A stretch of 6,298 bases of DNA from Promethearchaeota archaeon (GCA_016839655.1 JAEOTW010000326.1:1-6298); one strand, 5' to 3'; shown: positions 1 to 6,298, counted from the stretch's first letter. Made by a program: numbers and translations. The notes: generated by a model from the letters alone, not told the origin.

Positions 1-203
1 AATTTTATCATGTTAGGAAACCTCCAAGAGGGATGCATGGATATGCATTCTATGGTAATTATAATCCAATATTTATGATTAATAATAAAAATTTAAATAT
101 TAAACCATATGCAAAAATTCGTTTTATTGATATTATGCCTACAATATTGAAATTATTAAAATTACCAATACCCTCTCATGTTGAGGGTAAATCTATAATA
201 TGA
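1..203 (+). CDS. C-terminal fragment of an alkaline-phosphatase-superfamily phosphodiesterase/nucleotide pyrophosphatase-like protein (5' end outside window)
   Basis: The reading frame starting at base 3 is open from the left edge and gives 66 residues before TGA at 201-203; the start lies outside the window. Near its beginning is GMHGYAF, matching the late Gly-x-His segment whose His binds a metal in AP-superfamily phosphodiesterases. It is followed by NPIFMINN, then FIDIMPTILKLLKLPIP and a final EGKSII. The same order (GSHFG, GIFLLSG, IVDVTPTILHILGIPIP, DGKVV) ends the complete AP-superfamily protein at 3328-4932, so the two are homologous at the C-terminus. This one ends right after the GKSII strand and lacks the extra 50-residue tail of the other, so it is a different subfamily member, not a recent duplicate. 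It probably acts on a phosphodiester or phosphomonoester, but the substrate cannot be told from this fragment. Composition is very AT-rich, like the start of the next gene. Confidence 0.75.
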   Translation, partial: FYHVRKPPRGMHGYAFYGNYNPIFMINNKNLNIKPYAKIRFIDIMPTILKLLKLPIPSHVEGKSII

Positions 204-280
204 ATAAAATATATTTAATTAATACAATAATAATATCTATGTGTACAAACAAACATAATTTAAACAGAATGTGAAAAAAG
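204..280 (+). promoter_or_regulatory. 77-nt AT-rich leader before the glycosyltransferase gene; possible TATA-like element
   Basis: This short gap holds no gene. AAAATATATTT at 206-216 could serve as an archaeal TATA box about 65 nt before the ATG at 281, but the whole stretch is so AT-rich that such a match is expected by chance. The only translation signal is a weak GTGA at 271-274, six bases before the start. The gene may equally be read through from the phosphodiesterase gene upstream. Confidence 0.2.
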
Positions 281-1435
281 ATGAAAATATGCTTTGTCAC
301 TCATGAATATCCTCCATATATTTTAGGAGGAGCTGGTACTTATGCTACTAATCTTATAAAAGGATTAAAGTCTTTTAATGTTGATGTACACATTTTGATG
401 CCTGGATTAGAAAATGATATAAAAAAAAATATAACAAGAATTAAATATCCTAACATAAAATTTTGGGGTAAACTATTCTTTTCTTATTATAATAAAAAAT
501 ATATAGATTTTCTTGATAAATTCCATGATTTTGATATAATTCATTATAATGAACCATATGTTATTTTACAGAAATCTAATAAACCTGTTGTAAGTACGTT
601 TCACTCAAGTAGAATAAATAATTTTATGATTAGATTTTTTAAATATAAAAGAAAAACTAGAAATGAATATGATACAATAGTGAAAGGTATTGGTGGCACT
701 TTTGGTGACATCATGGCTGCAAAAAAATCTGATAGAATTATCTGTCCATGCAACGATCTAAAAATGATGATTCATAAATACTGTTTTATTAATACTGATC
801 TAATTCAAGTGATTCCTAATGGAATAGAAATTAATAAACATAAAAGAAAAGAAATCTTTGAGAACCAAATTTTAGAAAAAAATGACTTATCCAGTGAAGA
901 TTACATCTTATACATCGGAAGACTTGATCCTATGAAAGGAATCGAATATCTTATTTCTGCATTTAAAAAAATCAAAAGAAAATATCCAAAGATTAAACTA
1001 GCGATCGCTGGAATTGGACCCAGTGAGATCGATCTTAAAGAAGTTGCTAAATCGGTTCAAGATGTAGTATTCCTTGGATTTGTGTCAAATGAAGAAGAGA
1101 AACTATCATTGTATAATAATTGCCTAGCGGTAGTGCTGCCATCTTTCTCTGAAGCATTTCCCATGGTTATTCTAGAAGCAATGGCTTCCGGGAAACCAAT
1201 TATCGCAACAAGCGTAGGTGGGATACCTGATCTAGTAAGAAATTATGAAAACGGCTTTCTCATAAAACCAGGCAGCTCTAAGGATATCGAAAAAAGCATT
1301 AACACACTTTTAGAAAATCCTGACTTAAGAGAACATATGGGAAAAAGAAATCGTATACTCGTCGAAAAGAAATATTCACATAAAGAAATAGCAAAATCTA
1401 CAATAAATTTGTATAGAAAAGTAATGGAAGAATGA
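281..1435 (+). CDS. Glycosyltransferase family 4 (GT-B fold) protein
   Basis: The 384-residue length is typical of GT4 retaining glycosyltransferases, which move a sugar from a nucleotide-sugar donor to a lipid-linked or glycan acceptor on the cytosolic face of the membrane. The N-terminal acceptor domain begins KICFVTHEYPP and carries the glycine-rich GGAGT loop at 16-20; DIIHYN (85-90) and STFHSS (105-110) are the usual following core strands. IPNGIE (178-183) is the GT4 domain junction. The donor domain then has YIGRLDPMKG (211-220), IAGIGP (242-247), LGFVSNEEE (265-273) and the diagnostic E-x7-E motif, E291 to E299 in EAFPMVILE, followed by GKPIIAT and GGIPD. There is no signal peptide or membrane segment. 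The ATG is chosen because it begins directly with the conserved first strand; only a weak GTGA precedes it. The first half of the gene is much more AT-rich than the second (from about base 890). Donor and acceptor are unknown; the neighbours suggest a surface glycan or protein N-glycan. Confidence 0.93.
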   Translation: MKICFVTHEYPPYILGGAGTYATNLIKGLKSFNVDVHILMPGLENDIKKNITRIKYPNIKFWGKLFFSYYNKKYIDFLDKFHDFDIIHYNEPYVILQKSNKPVVSTFHSSRINNFMIRFFKYKRKTRNEYDTIVKGIGGTFGDIMAAKKSDRIICPCNDLKMMIHKYCFINTDLIQVIPNGIEINKHKRKEIFENQILEKNDLSSEDYILYIGRLDPMKGIEYLISAFKKIKRKYPKIKLAIAGIGPSEIDLKEVAKSVQDVVFLGFVSNEEEKLSLYNNCLAVVLPSFSEAFPMVILEAMASGKPIIATSVGGIPDLVRNYENGFLIKPGSSKDIEKSINTLLENPDLREHMGKRNRILVEKKYSHKEIAKSTINLYRKVMEE

Positions 1436-1564
1436 TCTATTACGCGCGCACAACTTTGATCTACAAGAAGAAATAATATTATCATACAGCTTGCGCGGTA
1501 GTTAAAAGGTCTTCTTGATTTTCAGATATAAGATGTTCAAAGAATATTAAGGGGTTATCAAAAT
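1436..1564. repeat. 129-nt intergenic region with two interleaved inverted repeats
   Basis: No gene is present between the glycosyltransferase and the membrane protein. TACGCGCGCA (1441-1450) pairs with TGCGCGGTA (1492-1500) except for one bulged G; these are unusually GC-rich islands in AT-rich DNA. CAAGAAGA (1464-1471) pairs exactly with TCTTCTTG (1510-1517). One arm of each repeat lies inside the loop of the other, so they could form in turn or as a pseudoknot-like fold, or they may be protein-binding sites. The first repeat lies just after the upstream stop codon, where a processing or attenuation structure would be plausible. The function is unknown. Confidence 0.4.
1547..1554 (+). promoter_or_regulatory. 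Possible ribosome-binding site (TTAAGGGG) of the membrane-protein gene
   Basis: A purine run, AAGGGG at 1549-1554, ends 10 nt before the ATG at 1565. It pairs only partly with a typical 16S 3' end (GGAGGTGA) and the spacing is on the long side, but no better signal stands before the next in-frame Met (residue 11). It therefore supports the first ATG, though weakly. Confidence 0.35.
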
Positions 1565-3316
1565 ATGAAAAAGATATCGTTAATAAGGATATTAATGATC
1601 GTAGAGGCAATATTACTTTTAATTTATACATCATCAATTTCTAGAGACTATCAGGATTGCTGGATTCTAGAGGGATTAGAGCTTCCCTATGCTATTTTTA
1701 TTATTACAAGCATTTTCTACTTCATGATCGAAAGACAATCCAATTGGTTGATTTTACTAACAGTTATTGTGCGTGCTACATTATCTTTAATACCCAATTT
1801 AAAATACTTGTGGTTCCAAGGAGTAGAAATTGACCAATATAATCTATACAAACTTGCGCTGGTCACATTTAATGAAGGTAATATAGCACAAGATATGCTA
1901 TACTCTGGGACTCCTCTCTTTCCATTATCTATGACTATCTTTTCAATAGTTACAGGACTCTCTATATTACAATCTATGAAATATTTTCCTCTTATGCTTT
2001 GGGTCACATATCCAATTTGGATTTTTATAATAACAAATAAATTAAATTTAGGTTCTTCTATTACCAAATACGCTTTAATATTATCATTTATAACTATAAA
2101 AGGTACGTCATCTTATATTGTTATTGGATCTATGTTTGGAGCTTTATTTGTTCTTCAAACATTAATATTGTTCTATTATCTATTTGATAATAAAAATAGA
2201 AACATATGGATTGTCATTACCCTATTTATTACTGTATTAATAGGTGGTCATACTGTATCATCTCTTATTCTTTCAGCTATTTTATCAATGGTGTTTGTTA
2301 TGCTATCAATATTAAATTATTTTTATAATAAATTTCCTATTAACAAAATAAAACCTTCATTTATAAGCATGGCATCAGTCATTATCATGAGTTTAACTTG
2401 GTTTTCAATTGTAACGACTAATTTTTTTAGATATGCTATAATCTTTTTTGAAGGTAGTATTTTAAAAATATTAAATATTCCTTTTCCTTATATGACTCAA
2501 CCATTCGTACCAAGTAGAATCTGGGAAATTAGTCTCTTTGACAAACTAAGAGTGATATTAGTATATTATGGCGCAGACATATTCCTGCTTTTAGTAATGG
2601 CTGTCGTTGCTCTAATTGTGATCAGAGATCGTGAATTAATAAACAATCAGGGTTTGATCTTTCTATTTTTATGTGAGATAGCTTTTGGTTCTTTGCTAAT
2701 TACTGGTTTGTTCTTAAATCTTGGAGCTAATTGGCTTGGTAGAATTCTAAGATATGCCCTTGTATTTGCGCCAATTTTTACTGGTATACTTATTGCAAAG
2801 ATAGGGCATGAACGGCATAGAAAGATGATGTATGTTATGGTCATGAGTCTTCTGAGTATTTTTACTACGTTAAGTTTTTACAGATGTCAACCAATAATTC
2901 CCGCTGCTATTAGTCTTGGAGAAGATTTACCTGATGATATTCCATTAGTTTACGTAAATCAGGTAAACACTGCATATAGAAGGTACTTGACTTACCATGC
3001 TATACAGTATATACCAGGTCAGAATATTATCGCTACGGACAGGATAACAGGGAATTTATACTTTGGGTTGGCAGATCCAGACTTGTATGGGGACCAGGGG
3101 TTCATCTATCCATTATTTCAAGTACCTCTACGCTCGTTCGGGCGAGAGATAATTGAACCCGACTATTTCTTGATACCTTTTCCAGGAATAAGTGGCAAAT
3201 TATTGGAGCAGGCTCAGAACCGCACTAAAAGTTATATCCTCTCTATTATTTACGATTCTCAATACAATGTTGTATATTCAAACGCAGAATCTTACCTACT
3301 TCAGAGAACAAGCTGA
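1565..3316 (+). CDS. Polytopic membrane protein, putative GT-C-type glycosyltransferase, with extracytoplasmic C-terminal tail
   Basis: I cannot assign this 583-residue protein to a named family. By eye it has about 12-13 hydrophobic segments: roughly 5-22, 41-55, 58-77, 120-136, 140-158, 167-180, 184-207, 213-226, 229-252, 265-285, 330-353, 363-385, 396-412 and 420-437, some of which may be re-entrant or merged. A soluble tail covers about 440-583. This plan fits GT-C glycosyltransferases and flippase-linked glycan enzymes that use polyprenyl-phosphate sugars. After the third segment lies VEIDQYNLY (87-95); its acidic pair E88-x-D90 is where GT-C enzymes carry their catalytic or metal-binding acidic motif. 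SGTPLFPLSMTIF (114-126) and GGHTVSS (227-233) resemble conserved loop segments of archaeal GT-C-like membrane proteins. The tail has YVNQVNTAYRRYL and NIIATDRITG, and an N-R-T sequon at 552-554. The first ATG is used. The next gene starts 11 nt after the stop, so co-expression is likely. A Wzy-like polymerase or a transporter is the main alternative. Confidence 0.65.
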   Translation: MKKISLIRILMIVEAILLLIYTSSISRDYQDCWILEGLELPYAIFIITSIFYFMIERQSNWLILLTVIVRATLSLIPNLKYLWFQGVEIDQYNLYKLALVTFNEGNIAQDMLYSGTPLFPLSMTIFSIVTGLSILQSMKYFPLMLWVTYPIWIFIITNKLNLGSSITKYALILSFITIKGTSSYIVIGSMFGALFVLQTLILFYYLFDNKNRNIWIVITLFITVLIGGHTVSSLILSAILSMVFVMLSILNYFYNKFPINKIKPSFISMASVIIMSLTWFSIVTTNFFRYAIIFFEGSILKILNIPFPYMTQPFVPSRIWEISLFDKLRVILVYYGADIFLLLVMAVVALIVIRDRELINNQGLIFLFLCEIAFGSLLITGLFLNLGANWLGRILRYALVFAPIFTGILIAKIGHERHRKMMYVMVMSLLSIFTTLSFYRCQPIIPAAISLGEDLPDDIPLVYVNQVNTAYRRYLTYHAIQYIPGQNIIATDRITGNLYFGLADPDLYGDQGFIYPLFQVPLRSFGREIIEPDYFLIPFPGISGKLLEQAQNRTKSYILSIIYDSQYNVVYSNAESYLLQRTS

Positions 3317-3318
3317 TT

Positions 3319-3324
3319 GGTGAT
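3319..3324 (+). promoter_or_regulatory. GGTGAT ribosome-binding site of the downstream phosphodiesterase gene
   Basis: GGTGAT ends three bases before the ATG at 3328 and begins three bases after the upstream TGA (3314-3316). It is an exact complement of AUCACC near the 3' end of 16S rRNA, and the very short spacing is common in methanogenic archaea. It fixes the start of the gene and suggests translational coupling with the membrane protein. Confidence 0.6.
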
Positions 3325-3327
3325 TCG

Positions 3328-4932
3328 ATGGAAAAAAATAGAGTGATGTTTATCGTCCTAGATGGAGCGGGATTTGATGTTCTTTTTTCATTAGCGCAAA
3401 AAAATGTTCTACCCAATATTAAAAAAATTTATGATCGCGGTCTCTTTAACCCGTTAATCAGCACGAAACCTCCCCTTTCCCCAGTGGCTATGCCTTCCCT
3501 ATTTTCTGGGAAAAATCCTGGAAAACACGGGATGTTTGGTTTTGGTCGTATAGAAAAGGGAGTTTTTAAACCCTTTTTATCGCTGCATCTGCCAGGAAAC
3601 ACTCTGTGGGATATTTTAGGTAATTATGATAAAAAAGTAATACTTTTAAATGTTCCTTGGACATATCCACCATTTCAAGTAAATGGAATTATGGTATCAG
3701 GACCTCCTTTGCCTGGAAACAGAGCTAAATCATATCCTCCTGAGTTAATATCGATTCTTGAGTCAAAAATCGGGCGATATTTACCTGATCTCAACATTGA
3801 GGGTTATAATTATGGCGGTCTCGATGAAAAACGCTTTATAAAAGAAGCGTACTTCGTCACAAAAAAAAGGGCCGAAGCATTGGTTTATTTAATGGAAAAT
3901 TATGAGTGGGATCTTTTCTTATCAGTATTTACTACATTCGATCGTATGCAACATGTTTATTTTGGATACTTTTATGAAAAAAGTCCTTTATTTGATGCTG
4001 AAAAGAGTACGTATTTGATTGATTATTTTAAAAAAATAGACGATATTATAGGTGATGTTGCTTCTTTACTAGATGAAAATGATTATTTGATAATTGCCTC
4101 TGATCATGGATTTGAACACATCTATAAATCTGTGGGAATAAATAATCTACTTGTACAAGGTGGTTTTGCGAAAAAGAGGTCAAATACCCAGTTTTTAACC
4201 GTTGAAAATATTGCTAATTTCATTTCTAAAATGGGAATTACTAAAATAAAAAACAGGTTCCCTAAAAAGATTGTTTCAAGTGCCAACAGATTAGTTCCTA
4301 AAGATCTGGACTATGCTAGATCAAGAGCTATTGGTGTTCCTGGAGGATATATTTCAATAAATAAAAAGTTGTTAAAAAATATTCAGGAATATGAGAAAGT
4401 AAAAAAGGAATTAGTATGCTTCTTTAATTCAGTTAAAGATGATGAAAGTGGGGAAAAGGTTGTTGAAAGAATATATGATCCTCGTGAAATATATCAGGGA
4501 GATTATGTGAAATATGCGCCTGATTTATTTATTACCTTTAAAACAGGATATGAACCTAGTCTTTGGAAGAAATCAACCCTTGAACCAGTAAAACGGATTA
4601 TGAGTGGAACTACAAAGACCGGTTCACATTTTGGGCCTATTGCTCAGCGGGGTATCTTTTTACTTTCAGGAAAAGGGATTAGTGAAAAAGTATCTACCGA
4701 GGCTAATATAGTAGATGTCACACCAACAATACTACACATTTTAGGGATTCCCATTCCCAGAGACATTGATGGAAAAGTAGTAGAAGAAGTATTTCAGTTA
4801 AAATCAGAATTCTTGCACAAAGCTGTTTTACATGAAGACCATCCTCTAGGAGAAAAAAAAATCAGTGATGGATTATCAAAAAAGGATGAAGAAGAAATAT
4901 TAAAAAAATTGAAAAAATTAGGATATATTTAA
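3328..4932 (+). CDS. Alkaline-phosphatase-superfamily phosphodiesterase/phosphomutase (COG3379-like, type I phosphodiesterase fold)
   Basis: This 534-residue protein has a full set of two-metal AP-superfamily residues. D12 lies in FIVLDGAGFD. S51, in PPLSPVAMPSLFSGKNPGKHG, aligns with the nucleophilic Thr of nucleotide pyrophosphatases, counting back ten residues from the SG/TG pair. D205 and H209 are in TFDRMQH, D259 and H260 in ASDHGF, and H434 in TGSHFG. By family precedent D12, S51, D259 and H260 would bind one metal and D205, H209 and H434 the other. The conserved end IVDVTPTILHILGIPIP-DGKVV (461-485) is followed by a charged tail ending LKKLKKLGYI, common in this subfamily. It has no signal peptide or membrane segment, so it probably acts in the cytosol. 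Family chemistry is hydrolysis or transfer at a phosphoester; which one, and the substrate, cannot be read here. It is probably co-transcribed with the membrane protein, so a sugar-phosphate, nucleotide-sugar or lipid-phosphate substrate is a reasonable inference. Confidence 0.88.
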   Translation: MEKNRVMFIVLDGAGFDVLFSLAQKNVLPNIKKIYDRGLFNPLISTKPPLSPVAMPSLFSGKNPGKHGMFGFGRIEKGVFKPFLSLHLPGNTLWDILGNYDKKVILLNVPWTYPPFQVNGIMVSGPPLPGNRAKSYPPELISILESKIGRYLPDLNIEGYNYGGLDEKRFIKEAYFVTKKRAEALVYLMENYEWDLFLSVFTTFDRMQHVYFGYFYEKSPLFDAEKSTYLIDYFKKIDDIIGDVASLLDENDYLIIASDHGFEHIYKSVGINNLLVQGGFAKKRSNTQFLTVENIANFISKMGITKIKNRFPKKIVSSANRLVPKDLDYARSRAIGVPGGYISINKKLLKNIQEYEKVKKELVCFFNSVKDDESGEKVVERIYDPREIYQGDYVKYAPDLFITFKTGYEPSLWKKSTLEPVKRIMSGTTKTGSHFGPIAQRGIFLLSGKGISEKVSTEANIVDVTPTILHILGIPIPRDIDGKVVEEVFQLKSEFLHKAVLHEDHPLGEKKISDGLSKKDEEEILKKLKKLGYI

Positions 4933-5029
4933 AGGATTTATATATAAAAAATATAATTATGAACTGATTTTATTAATAATAATAATTTTAAAAAGTAATC
5001 TTATCTTTCAGCAATCATGCGAGATGAAA
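4933..5029. terminator. Convergent AT-rich intergenic region, likely terminators for both strands
   Basis: Two converging genes end here. For the + strand transcript there are T4 runs at 4968-4971 and 4986-4989. For the - strand transcript, A5 at 4990-4994 reads as T5, directly joined to TTTTAAAA at 4986-4993. There is no GC-rich hairpin, so bacterial-type intrinsic terminators are not evident; U-run termination of the archaeal kind fits better. The extreme AT content (about 12% GC at 4921-4980) makes such runs partly expected by chance. Confidence 0.35.
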
Positions 5030-5035
5030 TCATCT
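5022..5035. repeat. Perfect 14-nt inverted repeat over the stop codon of the - strand gene
   Basis: AGATGA (5022-5027) and TCATCT (5030-5035) are exact reverse complements separated by AA. The repeat includes the TGA stop (5030-5032, - strand) of the glycoside hydrolase gene. The hairpin would be short and weak. It may help define the mRNA end, or it may be chance. Confidence 0.3.
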
Positions 5036-6298
5036 TAAAAGAACGATACCTGTATGGGGGTTCATTGCTATTCCGGTAATAATCTCACCGTCAAGGGTTT
5101 TTATTGTTTCTTGGAAATCTACATTGTAAGGGGTTGATGTAGGGTTGACTAGAACTTTGATCTTCGTGAAGTCCCTTGCATAGATATGAGTGCCCTCAAT
5201 CAAATAATACTCGTTTATCGGAGCACCGAGTTCGATACTGCGTAAAGGCTGAATTACCTGTTGAGTGAAGTCAACATTTGCATGCAAACAAATGTAGGTC
5301 TGGTTGGTGTGTATTCCTAGCAGGGTTGAGGCAATAGCGTAGGTAGCCATCTGTTCCGCGGTACTAGTCACCGGAAGTGGATACGGTACTCCTTGACCGT
5401 TTTCCAGTTTACATGTAGGTACGAATACTCTTGCAGAATTGCCTTCGAGGAAGTTATCTTGGACCCACACAAGCATATCGAGGCTTTTAAGCCAATCTTG
5501 TTCTGTCATCCATGTCCCTTTGTATTGATACCATAATCCCTCAGCCATCAGCCCATCAATTGAAGATCCTGATATGACCTCGCTGTATTCATCAAATCTA
5601 TTATAGAACACCACGCCTCGGTTAATTCCATTTGCTAGTAAAATATTAGAACCAATAGCGCCTTTAATAGCTGTAAATAATTGAATTACTGCCTGCTTAA
5701 CTTCCTCATCTGTCCAAAGAGTTCCTGTTCGGGGATTTATAGGAATAGAAGAACAACTACCCCATTGCGTGTTTACATCAATACGAAAACTATTGTCGGC
5801 GAAATAACCATCGTAACCATATTGTTCTATTCTTTCATTAATCCAATTAGCAACCCAATCTTGGTAGCCTGGGTTTCCTATATCGATACAGTGAAGTTCT
5901 GGCCACTCTCTCTCATAAACATAATTTCCATTTTCATCCTTCAATATCCAGTTATTATCAACTGCTATTTGCCAATCATCTGTTTGACTATTAATAGACA
6001 TTATATTTTTATATAATAAAGCCTTGAAATCCGGTTCTATCTGTTTTACTTCACTTATTTTAGTTTCGTCCCACCACGAAACTTGAGCCATGTCATATAA
6101 TGTAGCAATTGTCTCTGCACTCATTTCATTAAAATAATTTGATAACGCATAACTTAGCAACTCAGATGCAACAGACTCTGGGCCTATGTATGCCGTAGAG
6201 ATTTTGACGCAGTCGCTGTAGGTCTCCACGCTTCCCACGTTGTAAGCCGACGCTCCAACACGCACCACATCGACATTCCCGTATGCGGCCGTGTTCTC
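5030..6298 (-). CDS. Putative GHL15-type TIM-barrel glycoside hydrolase (N-terminus outside window)
   Basis: The frame stays open to the right edge, giving 422 residues here; the GTG at 6268-6266 has ten sense codons before it (ENTAAYGNVD) and no sign of being the start, so the true N-terminus lies beyond. Numbering from the window edge, the barrel runs from about 69 to 355. Segments typical of the hypothetical glycosyl hydrolase 15 group are AQVSWW (71-76), FKALLYKNIMS (91-101), WILKDENGNYV (117-127), LHCIDIGNPGYQDWVANWI (135-153), YGYDGYFADNS (160-170), ILLANGINRG (219-228) and DGLMAEGLW (248-256). D168 and E253 end the strands where the catalytic acids are expected. A small beta domain follows (about 370-422: HIYARDF, KVLVNPT, IKTLDGEII, PHTGIVLLR), as is usual after such barrels. 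The substrate would be a polysaccharide or surface glycan, and the protein is probably exported, but any signal peptide or anchor lies outside the window. Other orphan TIM-barrel hydrolases (GH114-like) are the main alternative. Confidence 0.72.
   Translation of the reverse strand, partial: ENTAAYGNVDVVRVGASAYNVGSVETYSDCVKISTAYIGPESVASELLSYALSNYFNEMSAETIATLYDMAQVSWWDETKISEVKQIEPDFKALLYKNIMSINSQTDDWQIAVDNNWILKDENGNYVYEREWPELHCIDIGNPGYQDWVANWINERIEQYGYDGYFADNSFRIDVNTQWGSCSSIPINPRTGTLWTDEEVKQAVIQLFTAIKGAIGSNILLANGINRGVVFYNRFDEYSEVISGSSIDGLMAEGLWYQYKGTWMTEQDWLKSLDMLVWVQDNFLEGNSARVFVPTCKLENGQGVPYPLPVTSTAEQMATYAIASTLLGIHTNQTYICLHANVDFTQQVIQPLRSIELGAPINEYYLIEGTHIYARDFTKIKVLVNPTSTPYNVDFQETIKTLDGEIITGIAMNPHTGIVLLR

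Noticed and set aside
1000..1009. AGCGATCGCT palindrome containing GCGATCGC, the HIP1 word of cyanobacteria
   Set aside because: I noticed only one copy, inside coding sequence for conserved residues of the GT donor domain; HIP1 is meaningful only when highly repeated.
1243..1485. Reverse-strand open frame of 80 codons overlapping the end of the glycosyltransferase gene
   Set aside because: It lies almost wholly opposite the conserved donor domain of a clear GT4 protein and has no recognisable motif of its own.
1717..2067. Reverse-strand open frame of 116 codons inside the membrane-protein gene
   Set aside because: It is a shadow of the hydrophobic coding sequence on the other strand, with no translation signal or family resemblance.
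2647..2844. Reverse-strand open frame of 65 codons inside the membrane-protein gene
   Set aside because: It is opposite predicted membrane segments of the real gene, and its apparent hydrophobicity is a by-product of that.
4972..4989. Short run of TAA repeats after the phosphodiesterase gene
   Set aside because: Only about four units in extremely AT-rich intergenic DNA; too short to be a meaningful repeat.
5005..5035. Possible box C/D guide RNA on the - strand (ATGAT-like and CTGA words)
   Set aside because: The first word does not match the RTGATGA C box and no internal C'/D' pair is seen; the words are short enough to occur by chance.
5681..6016. Forward-strand open frame of 111 codons opposite the glycoside hydrolase
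   Set aside because: It covers the barrel segments with the expected catalytic Asp on the other strand, and its Ile/Tyr-rich translation looks like a by-product of AT-rich antisense DNA.
6266..6268. GTG as the start codon of the glycoside hydrolase gene
   Set aside because: The frame continues with sense codons to the window edge, with no clear ribosome-binding site and no signal peptide after the GTG, so the gene most likely starts outside the window.

Overview
This AT-rich window looks like an accessory surface-glycan locus from a prokaryote. I favour an archaeon, probably a euryarchaeal methanogen, but only moderately. The reasons are a GGTGAT translation signal directly before one ATG, heavy use of ATA and AGA codons, U-run rather than hairpin-like gene ends, and gene families often seen together in methanogen surface-glycosylation islands. 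No rRNA or tRNA is present, so the taxonomy cannot be settled from the window itself.

Layout on the + strand: (1) the last 66 codons of an alkaline-phosphatase-superfamily enzyme, stop at 201-203; (2) a complete GT4-type glycosyltransferase, 281-1435; (3) a 129-nt gap with two interleaved inverted repeats; (4) a complete 583-residue polytopic membrane protein, 1565-3316, that resembles a GT-C-type lipid-linked-sugar glycosyltransferase but is not a family I can name; (5) after only 11 nt, a complete 534-residue AP-superfamily phosphodiesterase or phosphomutase (COG3379-like), 3328-4932. After a 97-nt, very AT-rich convergent gap, the - strand carries a large gene open to the right edge (5030-6298), a putative TIM-barrel glycoside hydrolase of the GHL15 type.

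How they may work together (inference): the cytosolic GT4 would extend a lipid-linked sugar from a nucleotide-sugar donor. The membrane protein would add or transfer a sugar on the outer face. The two AP-superfamily enzymes flanking this pair would form, move or cleave a phosphoester in the glycan or its precursor. The convergent hydrolase could trim a surface or extracellular polysaccharide, but it is on the other strand with different base composition and may be unrelated.

Composition is patchy. Hand-counted 60-base samples run from about 12% GC (4921-4980) and 18% (421-480) to 42% (1141-1200), 55% (5341-5400) and about 59% (6241-6298). This suggests a mosaic, horizontally assembled region. 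I see no mobile-element gene, CRISPR array or structural RNA.
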